A DNA stretch of 64,000 bases from CAWAVN01 sp963844315 (GTDB lineage: Bacteria > Planctomycetota > Planctomycetia > Planctomycetales > Planctomycetaceae). A model generated the notes under the pieces. The model had not been told where the DNA came from. It saw only the letters and a list, made by a program, of their open reading frames with translations, and did not search any database. The position numbers and the translations under genes were made by a program. Where the stretch lies: contig CAWJOC010000028.1 in NCBI GenBank assembly GCA_963844315.1, positions 62,001 through 126,000 on the forward strand, written 5' to 3'. Shown here piece by piece: positions 40,552 to 50,272 of this stretch. The first letter of the stretch is position 1, and every line of letters begins with the position of its first letter.

Positions 40552-41949
40552 TCAATACTCCCATTCCATTTGCATGCCGCTGATGTAGCGGTCGGCGGCG
40601 AAGAGGGGGTTGTCCGAATCGAACAGATCGTAGTTGAAGACCCCGGCGATGGAGGTGTGTTCGCTCAGTCGCTTCCGAAGCTCCGCCGTCCCGCGCCAGA
40701 TGTGCTCGTTCCGCGAGGGTTCAAATTCAAAGTCGAAATAATCCCTCACGCCCCAACCTCCACCCAACGTGAGTTCCACGGTTTCGGTGACGGGAAACAC
40801 CCCTTCCAAGAACAGGCTGAAACCGTTGTAGCTGTAATCCGTGCCCTCGGTATCCGCCCGCGACACATCCATGCCGGCCCGCACCAACCGCAGATTGGGA
40901 TACGGCATCAGCACCTCATGGCTCAGCCCCAGCGTGTTCGTCCAGCCGTCCTGCGAGGTGACGGGGGCGAAAACACCATCATTTTGAAAGTTGGTTTTCT
41001 CCGTCGAATAAAACAGGAAGCTGGCATTCAAATCATCCCAGAACGTGCCGACGCTGGCCAAAAGCAAATGGCGATTGCCCAGCGTGCTGCCGTCGAATTC
41101 ATCGTGAGTGAAGTCGTACGAGAGCCGGGGCACGATCATCAACCCGCCTTGAAACAAAAACCATTCCGCGAACCAACCGGGGCGATAGCTCTTCAAGTTG
41201 AATTCGTGGAAGTTGCCTTCGTTCAGGGTGAATAGCCCCCGGAATGTCGGCCCGGAACGCCAGTCGCCCTCATCGATCAGCCCCAACTGCAAATCCGGCG
41301 AGGCGAAGAGTTGAAAACTCTCCCGCGTGCCTCTTGAAAGTTCACGGCTCAAGGGAGCCAAGGCGACATTGCTGTTATACAACAGCCCCGCATCCAGGCG
41401 GATGTCGAGACGGTCGCGGATCAATTGCCTGTTGGGAGGATCCGTGTCTTCCAGTCGGTTCAGGAATTCGCTGCCGTCGAACGTCCGCGTTTCATAAGCC
41501 GTCAATTCGATGCCCGTGTCCGTGGTTGTGGTCTCCGGTTGCCGGTCCAACTCGGCTTGAGCTTTCTGAGCGTAATCGCTTTGGGGTTCCAATTGAATCA
41601 CAGTGCGAAAGCAGTCGGCGGCGGGTTGGCTTTGCCCCAAGGCCGCATAAGTCCGGGCCAGATCAAACCACGCGGCCATGCTGTCGGGACGAAGCGCAAC
41701 GGATTTTTGCAATGCGGCGTGGGCCTCGGAAAGCTGCCCGCGATCCAACTGCGCCCGCCCCAACAACCGCCAGCTTGACCCATCGTCCGGTCGCTCGGCC
41801 ACCCTTTGAAGCAGAATTTCGAGGATGGGGTCCATTTCGGCGGCATCATCGGCCCAACTCGAAAAATCGCGGAGAACACCCAGCAGGACCAGCAACAAAA
41901 GCACCCGGCCAACTCGCGGCCTAGTGCGAGTGATGGAATGGATGGGCAT
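40552..41949 (-). CDS. TPR protein with outer-membrane beta-barrel
   Basis: An intact frame. The chosen ATG (41949) gives a signal peptide (RVGRVLLLLVLLGVLRDFSS). Three TPR units occupy residues 40-140 (SWRLLGRAQLDRGQLSEAHA, LDRGQLSEAHAALQKSVALR). From about 180 the sequence shows alternating polar/hydrophobic strands (RLDIRLDAGLLYNSNVALAP, GLSHEVLMPYPNLRLVRAGM, VELTLGGGWGVRDYFDFEF) and ends in QMEWEY, an aromatic C-terminal residue typical of barrels. This combination resembles surface or export porins with periplasmic TPRs. The cargo is unknown. Confidence 0.75.
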   Translation of the reverse strand: MPIHSITRTRPRVGRVLLLLVLLGVLRDFSSWADDAAEMDPILEILLQRVAERPDDGSSWRLLGRAQLDRGQLSEAHAALQKSVALRPDSMAAWFDLARTYAALGQSQPAADCFRTVIQLEPQSDYAQKAQAELDRQPETTTTDTGIELTAYETRTFDGSEFLNRLEDTDPPNRQLIRDRLDIRLDAGLLYNSNVALAPLSRELSRGTRESFQLFASPDLQLGLIDEGDWRSGPTFRGLFTLNEGNFHEFNLKSYRPGWFAEWFLFQGGLMIVPRLSYDFTHDEFDGSTLGNRHLLLASVGTFWDDLNASFLFYSTEKTNFQNDGVFAPVTSQDGWTNTLGLSHEVLMPYPNLRLVRAGMDVSRADTEGTDYSYNGFSLFLEGVFPVTETVELTLGGGWGVRDYFDFEFEPSRNEHIWRGTAELRKRLSEHTSIAGVFNYDLFDSDNPLFAADRYISGMQMEWEY

Positions 41950-42329
41950 AGTCAAGAAACTCTCTTTCGACGAGTTAGGCAAATGATGCAACTCGCGAAT
42001 GACTTAGGAATGGGAGAAGCTGCGCGGAATAGGGATGAAGTTTCATCCAAGCGCGGGAGTGTCCCCGTTTTTTTGAGACGCGACAAGAGGGGATTCCCGG
42101 TAGGTAGGCCCAGAAAATCAGACCGCCGAAGCGAAAGCCGAATTAAAATCAGCACTTCAGTTGAAACTCTACAATCCGATTCCGAATGGAACCGCATTTC
42201 CAATTGAATCAGAGTCTGGTTTCACGCGGCGGATTTCCGTGATTCCTGATTGACCGGCATTTTGAATCCCGATAAGAGTCATGGTCTCCCTCTCATTTTT
42301 GAACTCGCGGGCCGAACAAGGAGGTTCGT
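41950..42329. other. Divergent intergenic region
   Basis: This 380-bp region between the barrel gene and the secreted protein gene contains a possible promoter: TTGACC at 42250-42255 and TAAGAG at 42273-42278, spaced 17 bp, toward 42330. The -10 match is weak. The gene itself has a strong AAGGAGG Shine-Dalgarno at 42318-42324. Confidence 0.4.
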
Positions 42330-43112
42330 ATGCGGAAACTGTTCACACTAGGCGCCCTGGCATTTTGGACTGTTGTCCAGATCGGCAATGTCTCGGCACA
42401 ACCCTCCAATTTGCAAATTCGGGGCAACACCAACCTCGAACGAGCCATGAACAACCGGGCCACGCTTTTGGAGCGGGCCAACGTCCAATTGCGCGGGCCA
42501 TCCCAATCGCGGGTGGAAATTAACTCGCGAAACACGGTCGAGTTGCGCACGAATGCCACAACGCGCGGCAACGGCAGGACCAGCCGAACTCTGCCGTCGG
42601 TCGGAACCGAGCGGCTGACTCCGGGCTTGATTCGTCGCACCGCCGAAGCGGAGCGGATGAGGGAAATTCGCGGTCGCGTGCGGGCCGAGGGAGAGGTTTC
42701 CCGACGCAACGAAACGCCCGCGCCGGAACACCGGGAATCAGTGCCACGTTCCCAGGAACGGCGGGAAATTGTCCAAGCACGGGCCGAGGTCTTGGGGAAC
42801 ACATCGCTGGCCGACCGTTTGCTGGTGAAACGGTTGGCTCAGATTGACCACATGCGTGACATTGCTTTGGAAAACGGCAACGAGCGGCAATTGGAGCAAG
42901 CCGACAAACTGGAGCAACTCGCCCGCTGGCAATTCGAGCATCGCTTCGAAGCCCGCGCGAATAACCCCTTCGCCGAAGTCACTCCGGAAACGGCTGAGGA
43001 AGCCGAGTTGACACATCATCCCTTCCGCCCGAACGGGAACCTCGCGCCAACTGGGGAACACGAAACGAATACCACCGTAGAGACCGAAACCACGACGACG
43101 GTCAATCCGTAA
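42330..43112 (+). CDS. Secreted Arg/Glu-rich helical protein
   Basis: Intact, 260 residues, with a strong SD and a signal peptide (LFTLGALAFWTVVQIGNVSA). The mature protein is rich in Arg, Asn, Glu and Thr, with long helices (AEAERMREIRGRVRAEGEVS, EQADKLEQLARWQFEHRFEA) and a Thr-rich tail (TTVETETTTTVNP). No family is recognised. A terminator directly follows, so it is a monocistronic unit. Confidence 0.7.
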   Translation: MRKLFTLGALAFWTVVQIGNVSAQPSNLQIRGNTNLERAMNNRATLLERANVQLRGPSQSRVEINSRNTVELRTNATTRGNGRTSRTLPSVGTERLTPGLIRRTAEAERMREIRGRVRAEGEVSRRNETPAPEHRESVPRSQERREIVQARAEVLGNTSLADRLLVKRLAQIDHMRDIALENGNERQLEQADKLEQLARWQFEHRFEARANNPFAEVTPETAEEAELTHHPFRPNGNLAPTGEHETNTTVETETTTTVNP

Positions 43113-43132
43113 TCCAAGTGACCAATTGATAA

Positions 43133-43170
43133 AGCCATGCCGGTGCTTCCATCGGCATGGCTCTTTTTTA
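43133..43170 (+). terminator. Rho-independent terminator
   Basis: AGCCATGCCG, loop, CGGCATGGCT, then seven T residues. It follows the secreted Arg/Glu-rich protein by 20 bp. Confidence 0.9.
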
Positions 43171-43220
43171 TTTTGACATTGTTCTCTGCCATCGTGCCTT
43201 CGCGGTCACGAATCTCTGCT

Positions 43221-45009
43221 CTAGTCACTGCGTCTGAAGCAGACCAGGCACATGTCATCGGATTGGGCGCGGCCTTCGCAGTAGGTTTCCACGTCTTGGA
43301 TCAGGCTTTTAACGAGTTCCTCCGGGTGTTTGGGGCCTTTGGAGAGGAACTTGGTGAGCAGTTTGTTGCCGTAGAGTTCGTTTTTGGGGTTCATGGCTTC
43401 GGTGATGCCGTCGGTGAAAGCCACGACGGTGTCGCCCGGTTTCAAGGGGATGACGACTTCCTGAAAGGTCTGGTCGGGCATGACGCCCAAGGGCAAACCG
43501 CCCACGCCTTTGGCGATCTGTTCGACTTCGCCATTGGCATGTCGAAGCAGCGGCGGCAAGTGGCCCGCGTTGGAAATAGTGAGTTCATGGGTCTTGGGAT
43601 TGAGGATCGCGATCACGCAGGTGATGAAGCGAAACCCCAGCCCGCTGGAGGCGATCTCTTTGTTGAGGCCGGTCATGGCCTTGGCCACGGACGATTGGGT
43701 GAGCAAGTGAAACCTCGCCGCCGAGTAGAGCCGGGCCATTAAGAGCGCCGCCGGGATGCCTTTCCCGGCCACGTCCGCCGCCGCCACCGCGATGAGTTTG
43801 TTGCGGAGCGGAACGTAATCGAAGTAATCGCCGCCCACGCTTTGGGCAGGTTCGTAGTAATCGTAAAACTCGTAGCCTTTGATGCTGGGCCTTTGGTTGG
43901 GCAAAAAGCCCAACTGGATTTGCGTGGCGACTTCCAGGTCGCGCTGAATCTCGCGTTGCTCGATCAGTTCCTCGTGCAGCCGGGAGTTTTCCACCGCCAA
44001 AGCCGCCTGCGATGCCACGCTGACGAGCAAGTCCAAATCGTCCTGCACGAACTTCTGCCGGACATTGTGCGTGGCGATCTGAATGACGCCCATCGCCTGG
44101 CTGCCCTGGGACATCAGCGGCACACACATCATGGAATGGATCTTGAGCTGCGGAATGCTGTCGCTGGTTTTGAAGCGGCCATCGGACACGGCATCGGCGC
44201 TGAGGATGGCTTCCTTGGTATCCATCGCCTGGCGGACGATTGTCATGCTGTGGCCGATGGTCGCATCCTGGGTTTCCAGGCGGACTTTCGAGGCTTGAAT
44301 GACCAGGCGTTCGGTCTCCGCGTCCGCCAGCATGATGAAGCCTTCATCCGCCTGCGGGAAGATTTGAAACAGCTTGTCCAACAGTTCCTCGGACACGTCT
44401 TCCAACGTCAAGACGTGGGCGAGTGCATTGCTGATGTCGATAATTGCCCGCAATTTGACTTCGGGCTTCACGCTGAGCCGGAGGTTGCTGCTGCCGCCGC
44501 CGCTGACGTCCAGGGTGCTGATGATGGAAGAGGCCCCGGTCTGCGGGACTTTTTTCGGCGGCGGATTGGACTGCACGATGTTTCCCGTGAGGGTCATGCC
44601 GCCGGGGAGTTCCGAAGGAGTGCGGCTGTTTGTGCTTATCCTTTCCGCCCAGGAACACGCTCGTGTCGCCTTTGCGGACGGGCGTGGGCGGCGGCGGATC
44701 ATCGGTGGGCGCGCCTTGCACGTGGAAGCGAAACCCGACATCGCAGACTTTGATTTCGTCCCCGTCCTGAATCTCCGCCCGGCCTTCCACGCGGGTTCCA
44801 TTCAAATAGGTGTGGTTCCGGCTGCGGAGGTCTTCCAGGTAGAAATGCCCGTGGCTCTCCAGGATTTGCGCATGGTGCCGGCTGACGGCGGCGTTGTCCA
44901 AAACAATCTGGCAGTTGGGATGGCGGCCCATCACCATCCGCTCGCCGAAAAGTTCCAGAATCTGGCCCGGAATGGCCCCGCGAATCACTTTTAAGAACGC
45001 CACGGTCAA
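43221..45009 (-). CDS. FHA-GAF-PP2C (SpoIIE) phosphatase (frameshifted)
   Basis: Residues 1-110 form an FHA domain (VMGRHPNCQIVLD, SRHHAQI, LEDLRSRNHTYLNGTRV) that reads phosphothreonine. A GAF domain follows (DISNALAHVLTLEDVSEELL to SVASQAALAVENSRLHEEL), then a coiled-coil (LIEQREIQRDLEVATQIQLG) and a PPM/SpoIIE phosphatase: GGDYFDYVPLR, DVAGKGIPAALLMARL, NAGHLPPLL and DGITEAMN with metal-binding Asp. Frame breaks lie near 44640. Such proteins dephosphorylate anti-sigma antagonists or respond to Ser/Thr kinases, which are abundant here. It is soluble. Confidence 0.85.
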
Positions 45010-45158
45010 CTCTCCGGCCAGGCCGGTTGGGGGGAGGGATTTAATGGAAATTCAAGAAGATAAGGAATAAAACCTGCGGAATGGTGATTAAACTGGCATT
45101 GAATCCCAAAATCATCTGAGAAACCACGGTTATTCGCGCATTCTCTGCCGTGGAATCC

Positions 45159-46274
45159 TCAATTCCCTTCCGATTTTATCGAGACCCGACCGGGTGGGTC
45201 AATCGCTGGGTTTTCCAGACAAGAATTCATCAAGAGGGCTTCGTCATTGGCTGGGAGGGGCGGCGTATTCGTTGCCGACTTTTCGGTGCGTTCCGGCTTG
45301 TCGATGTTGATCCCCAACTTGATCCCGACTTCCACCAGCACGTTCCACCCGGCGGCCATCTGCACGAAGGGCGAAAGATCGTCGGCTTCGGGAATGGTCA
45401 ATGTCGGAAACCGGGTTTCGCGGTCGGCGATGGCGAAAACCTTGAGGCCCACGCCCTCTTCCAAAACCTTGTGAAACTTGTCCTCGGCGGAAGGGTAAGG
45501 ATCAATCCAGATCACCACATCCTCGGCGGTCATCACTTCCTCGATGCCGTGGACCGCGTAAGTGCCTTCCAGAAAGTCGGCGGGCTTGCGGGTGATTTCG
45601 TTGGTCTTGAGCGTGAGTTCCTCGGCCACGCCGTTGTTGCGGCCGGCCCAGTAAATCGTTCTGGCCTTGGCGACGGCTTCGATCAACTCTTCCTCTACGG
45701 TCAGTTGCAAGGCTTGCTCGAAGGCTTCGGAGAGTTCCGACAGATTCGCCTTGAGCGCAGGTGCCCCCGCCACGTGCTCCAGCAAACCGCGATAGAACAA
45801 GGCCTGCTCGATCACGCTTTTGGTCGCGGCCACCGCGCCTTCTTCGCCGCAGGTCAAGACGTAGCCGCGTTTCGCCAAGGCTTCCAACTTGGAATCGGCA
45901 AACGCGGTGAGGCTATAACAATTCGGATGCCCCCGATCCTTGAGGCGTTCAAAGAGCTGAATGACCTCCGCGGTCTTCCCCGAATTTGACGCCGCGAACA
46001 CCGCGCTTCGGCTCAAATCATAATCCCACGCCTGCACCCCGGCTTCCGTGGAAATCGCAATCGGCCAACCCGCCCGAAGCGATTTTTCGATCACGCACTT
46101 CGCGGGAAAAATCCGGCTCGACCCTTCGCCCGTCAAAAGCAGACGTCCGACTTCGGCGATTTCGGCAGCGGTTTCCTTGGCTTGGTCCGCATCAAAGCCC
46201 GCAATGATCTCCGGCGTGGAAAGCATGTCCCGAACCAAACCGAACTTGTGATATTTTTCGTAGGTGAGATCCAT
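45159..46274 (-). CDS. Double-SIS sugar isomerase-like protein
   Basis: The ATG at 46274 gives a protein of about 370 residues with two SIS domains: VGRLLLTGEGSSRIFPAKCV and VFAASNSGKTAEVIQLFE (first), KARTIYWAGRNNGVAEELTL and DVVIWIDPYPSAED (second). It resembles the isomerase half of GlmS without the glutamine amidotransferase domain. It starts 14 bp after the phosphofructokinase stop, so the two form an operon. A phosphosugar isomerase acting on fructose-6-phosphate is possible, but a regulatory role is not excluded. The annotated C-terminal 40 residues may be out of frame. Confidence 0.8.
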   Translation of the reverse strand: MDLTYEKYHKFGLVRDMLSTPEIIAGFDADQAKETAAEIAEVGRLLLTGEGSSRIFPAKCVIEKSLRAGWPIAISTEAGVQAWDYDLSRSAVFAASNSGKTAEVIQLFERLKDRGHPNCYSLTAFADSKLEALAKRGYVLTCGEEGAVAATKSVIEQALFYRGLLEHVAGAPALKANLSELSEAFEQALQLTVEEELIEAVAKARTIYWAGRNNGVAEELTLKTNEITRKPADFLEGTYAVHGIEEVMTAEDVVIWIDPYPSAEDKFHKVLEEGVGLKVFAIADRETRFPTLTIPEADDLSPFVQMAAGWNVLVEVGIKLGINIDKPERTEKSATNTPPLPANDEALLMNSCLENPAIDPPGRVSIKSEGN

Positions 46275-46288
46275 GATGTTTTTCTTTG

Positions 46289-47502
46289 TCAGGGTTTCGC
46301 CCGCTTGATCGTCAGGTCTGCATACTCCGGCAGTTCGCCGACGAGGGGTTCGGCGTAATTCAAAAAGGCTTTCGTCACGAACATTCCATCCTTGGTGATG
46401 TATTGGTTCGGCATCGGGCGTTCGGTGTTCGCGACATCGGAAAGCGGGATTGTGCCAAACTCGCTTTGGTAGGGTTCGTTGGCTTTCGAGGTCCGATTGA
46501 TCGTGACCATCACGCCGGTTTCGCCTTTCTCGGCGAGTTTCACCGCCTGCTCTGCCGCAACCGTAGGCTTCGTCGATATCGAGTTTCACCGCGCGGTCGG
46601 CGGCGCACATTTGCAGGGATTCCGTCACTTGAAACTCGCCCCGCCAACCGAATTCCTGGCTGATGATCTGGTGCAGGATCATGGCGGCGCTGGTCCCGCC
46701 CATCGCGCCAAACTCGATGTTATTAAACTTGTCGCGGGTTTGGGAAGCAGAGACTGGCGTGCCGTCGGGATTGGTCACGCCTTCGCCAGTGACAATCGAC
46801 ACGAACCCGTGCTTTTTATGGGTCGCGCTCACCGCTTCCAAAAACTGGTCCCTGAGAAATGGCCGTTCGGGAAGGAGGATAATGTGCGGGGCATCGCCGG
46901 GCGACCGCTTCGCGCACGCGGCGGCGGCGGGCAGCCAACCGGCGCTTCGGCCCACGGTTTGAAAGATCACGAACTGATCCACCCTTTGCATGTCGCGGGC
47001 CAATAGCCCGGCTTGCTGCACGCTCATCGCGACATACCGCGCGGCACTGGGATAGCCCGGAGTGTGGTCGGTTCCGGCGAGATCGTTGTCCACGGTTTTG
47101 CAAATCCCCACGCCGATGAGTTCATGCCCGAAGACGTTGGAATACTTCACCACGCGATGAATCGTATCCATCGTGTCGTTGCCGCCGATCATGAAGAAGT
47201 AACGCACATCGTACTTTTTGAGTTGCTTCAAAATGGACTCGAAGTGCTCATCCTTCAATTTCAACCGGCTGGATCCCAGCGCAGCTCGAGGGCGTGGATT
47301 TGAGGGCCTTGATCTTGCTGGCCTCTTCCTTGCTCAAATCCAAAAGAAAATCATTCAAGACCCCTTCAATGCCGAACCGCATGCCGAAGATGCGATTGAT
47401 CTTCTTGCTTTTGAGGGCCGTCTCCACTACGCCCGCGAGAGATGCGTTAATTACGGAAGTCGGCCCGCCGGACTGCCCGACAATTGCGTTGCCTTTGATC
47501 AT
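46289..47502 (-). CDS. 6-phosphofructokinase, PPi-type (frameshifted)
   Basis: The protein begins IKGNAIVGQSGGPTSVINAS, the first glycine-rich loop. The active-site motif FMIGGNDTMDTIHR has Asp where ATP-dependent enzymes have Gly. KTVDNDLAGTDHTPGYPSAA has Lys, both hallmarks of PPi-dependent phosphofructokinase. Frame breaks lie near 47275 and 46560. The start is set at 47502; 47541 is the alternative. The C-terminal part ends ADLTIKRAKP. It phosphorylates fructose-6-phosphate reversibly with PPi, saving ATP. The operon partner is a SIS protein. Confidence 0.85.
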
Positions 47503-47655
47503 GGTGCTCAATTCTAGTTTTCGGTTTTCAGTTTTGGCCATTTGGTTTTGGGACTTTTCTCCGCCTCTGGCTTTCCTACAGGGGACAGCCTAAAGTCTAC
47601 AGGCTATTCCTACGTCACCTCGCGCAACTTGCAATCCATTCCGGGCCGATTTGCG

Positions 47656-48414
47656 ATGAAGAAAATCTTGTACCTGGGCGATACCCACTTGCGGGATGCC
47701 GCCGCTTATCTTGCGGGGCTATTGCACCACTTCGGCTGGGCCTTTGATTATCTGCCGAGCGATGCAAAACCCAAACCCGGCCAATGGGAAACGGGTTATG
47801 GTTTGTTCATCCTCAGCGATTACCCGGCGGCGAAACTTCGCGAGGAAGATCACCAGGCGATGCTTGACCAGGTCGCGAAGGGGGCGGGATTATCGATGAT
47901 CGGCGGTTGGGAATCTTTTCACGGCGTCGGCGGCGATTGGGACGATACCCCCATCGGCAAGGCCCTCCCAGTCGAAATTGCCAAGACCGACGACCGCCGA
48001 AACTGCGACCTGCCCGTTTTGGTCCGCCGGACGATGGATCATCCCATCACGCGGGATCTCCCGTGGGAAGACCGCCCGCCTGTCATTGGCGGATTCAACC
48101 AGGTGAAACCCAAGCCCGATGCCCAAGTGCTGTTGGAAGCCTGCCTGTTCGATGCCAAGCGCGAAACCGATGATCAATTTACGTTTCAACTTTCGGAGCG
48201 ACAGCCGTTGCTCGTCGTGGGCCAACACCAAAGAGGCCGCACCGCCGCGCTCTTAACCGATGTGGCTCCGCATTGGGTCGGTCCCTGGGTTGATTGGGGC
48301 ACGCCCAGAGTTTCATCCCAAGCACCGAATGCTAATGCCATCGAAGTCGGCGGGTGGTACGCCCAATTCCTCCGTCAATTGCTCGAATGGACGACGCAAG
48401 CGGGAGGGATTTAA
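47656..48414 (+). CDS. Class I glutamine-amidotransferase-like protein
   Basis: The start ATG at 47656 gives a 252-residue protein beginning KKILYLGDTHLRDAAAYLAG. It has GYGLFILSDYPAAKLREEDH and GAGLSMIGGWESFHGVGGDW, which match the strand-nucleophile region of the ThuA/amidotransferase-like fold. No clear catalytic Cys is at the nucleophile elbow (GGWESF), so a catalytic triad is doubtful. Members of this fold are linked to sugar metabolism. The gene diverges from phosphofructokinase. Confidence 0.65.
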   Translation: MKKILYLGDTHLRDAAAYLAGLLHHFGWAFDYLPSDAKPKPGQWETGYGLFILSDYPAAKLREEDHQAMLDQVAKGAGLSMIGGWESFHGVGGDWDDTPIGKALPVEIAKTDDRRNCDLPVLVRRTMDHPITRDLPWEDRPPVIGGFNQVKPKPDAQVLLEACLFDAKRETDDQFTFQLSERQPLLVVGQHQRGRTAALLTDVAPHWVGPWVDWGTPRVSSQAPNANAIEVGGWYAQFLRQLLEWTTQAGGI

Positions 48415-48571
48415 TTTCCGCTTTCAAATCTTGAGATTGGCAAAAACGTTTTGAAATTCACGATTTTGCTATGTAAGATGGATGTTGGAGAATTCTGACT
48501 GAGATCATTCGCCGAAAAGCAATTCCCCTTGCCATTTCAATTGCCGCCTTGATCCTGAGGAGGAACGAAGC

Positions 48572-50203
48572 ATGGCTGGCCAGGATGTTTCTCACCCCAA
48601 TCGGGAAGCGGGAAGCCTGCTTCCGGATCTCTTGGTTTTGGCGGGTTTGGTGGCGGGTTTGGGCCTGTTTCTGTTCCTGGCCCTTCGTCACTCCCCCGAT
48701 TCGCCAAGCCCCGCCGCTCAAGAAGCCCAGACGCTCGCCGAGGGAACTCCTCGAACGGTCTTGCCAACCGCAACGGCCCTTCATCAAGAAGCCCCATCCC
48801 CAAAGTTTCAGCAAGCGGCTTTCACAGCACCGGCCATCACCCCGCCTCTACCCAAACAGGTCTTAACTCATGTGACTGTTGGGCCTTTGAAAAGCGTCGA
48901 TCCGCCCGAGGTGAAAAATCCTTCTCTTCCAGCGTTCCCCATCAAGACCGTCGAAATCCAGATTCCTAAGCGGCAACACCTGACCGAACCCGAACTTGTC
49001 GCGTACTTGAAGAACGTTCCCTTTGTGGGATTGGACCAAAGGCAGGCTGATCTCGCCTTGCGAGCGGTTGGCTCTTCCGAACCTATTGACAAGGGCCTCC
49101 GAGGTCCCGAAAAGTCCGTGCTGGCCCTGTTGGACGAAAGCACAATCCACGGTTTGCCCTTTGCCGAGAGCCAGGACTGCCAGCTTGAAAAGCCCAAAGC
49201 ACTTGCGCTTGATACATTCTCGCGACTCCTGAATGATCAAATCACCCTCACGGAGAATTCGCTGGGGAGACATCCTGATTCCCGAATTTTGTCGGATCGG
49301 GATCAGGCGTTAGTGCATGCCCTGAAGACGGGCCGGAAATGGCAAACGGAAGAAGCCGTTCCCGCCTTGGTGCAGATTATGCAAGTCGACCGCTTGCCCG
49401 TTCGCTTGCAAATCGTCGAAATGTTGGCGGGCTTTGGGACTCCCGAAGCGACCCAGGGCCTTTTGAACCGGGCGGTGTTCGACATCGCCCCAGAGGTCCG
49501 GCTTGCGGCGAATACCGCTTTGAAACGTCTCTATCACCCCGGCTATCGGCAACAGCTGCTCGACGGCCTCCGCTATCCCTGGGCGGACGTGTCATGGAAT
49601 GCCTCCGAAGCCCTGGTCGCAGTGAGTGACCAAGACGCCGTCCCGGAGTTGACCAGCCTGTTGTCGGCCCCCGATCCTTTTCTGCCGTTTCCGGACAAAT
49701 CCGGGAGGATGGTGAGAAAAGAACTGGTAGGAATTCGCCACATGCAAAATTGCCTGCTCTGCCATGCGCCCTCCCGATTGAGGACCGATTTGGTCCGCGG
49801 CCGCGCGGGGACGCTCATAAAAAGTGCTGGCCCTACCGTCTTGGGTGGGGGCTTTCGGACTAGTATGAGTGGGGGTTATTACAAGGAGACTACGGAAACT
49901 GTTGTGGCCTTGCCCGGAAGGCTGGCGAATGACTTGACCACCATCGACATCATGGTGCGGGCCGATGTGACTTACCTCCGGCAGGACTTCTCGGTGGTGT
50001 TTGTGGCGGACCGGGCCCAATTCCCCAACCGGGCCCAACGCGTCGATTATCTGGTGAGAACCCGAGAAGCCACCCCGGAAGAAATTGCAGCGGCACAAAA
50101 CCATCCCGCCGAGACATCCGCCCCGTACCCCCAGCGCGACGCCGTGCGCTACGCGCTCCAAAAACTCACGGGCAAATCCGTCATCACGGCATCCAATGAT
50201 TAG
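48572..50203 (+). CDS. HEAT-repeat protein with a heme-binding motif
   Basis: Intact, 543 residues. A transmembrane helix lies at residues 18-40 (LLVLAGLVAGLGLFLFLALR). Pro-rich sequence follows, then HEAT repeats from about 235 (VPALVQIMQVDRLPVRLQIV, EVRLAANTALKRLYHP, SWNASEALVAVSDQDAVPEL). At 394-398 there is a single CLLCH, the CXXCH heme c motif, followed by FPNRAQRVDYLVRTREATPE. A mixed HEAT/cytochrome role is possible. The insertion sequence lies directly downstream. Confidence 0.75.
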   Translation: MAGQDVSHPNREAGSLLPDLLVLAGLVAGLGLFLFLALRHSPDSPSPAAQEAQTLAEGTPRTVLPTATALHQEAPSPKFQQAAFTAPAITPPLPKQVLTHVTVGPLKSVDPPEVKNPSLPAFPIKTVEIQIPKRQHLTEPELVAYLKNVPFVGLDQRQADLALRAVGSSEPIDKGLRGPEKSVLALLDESTIHGLPFAESQDCQLEKPKALALDTFSRLLNDQITLTENSLGRHPDSRILSDRDQALVHALKTGRKWQTEEAVPALVQIMQVDRLPVRLQIVEMLAGFGTPEATQGLLNRAVFDIAPEVRLAANTALKRLYHPGYRQQLLDGLRYPWADVSWNASEALVAVSDQDAVPELTSLLSAPDPFLPFPDKSGRMVRKELVGIRHMQNCLLCHAPSRLRTDLVRGRAGTLIKSAGPTVLGGGFRTSMSGGYYKETTETVVALPGRLANDLTTIDIMVRADVTYLRQDFSVVFVADRAQFPNRAQRVDYLVRTREATPEEIAAAQNHPAETSAPYPQRDAVRYALQKLTGKSVITASND

Positions 50204-50236
50204 CAGCCGGTTCTCGACTGAAACTCCCGGCCGGTC

Positions 50237-50245
50237 CTCCCCGCG
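50237..50245. repeat. Target site duplication, left
   Basis: TCCCCGCGA is found here and again at 51761-51769, directly outside the two terminal inverted repeats. It is the 9-bp duplication expected from transposition. Confidence 0.9.
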
Positions 50246-50272
50246 AGTGTGTGTTCCAAGAAAGTAGGTAGC

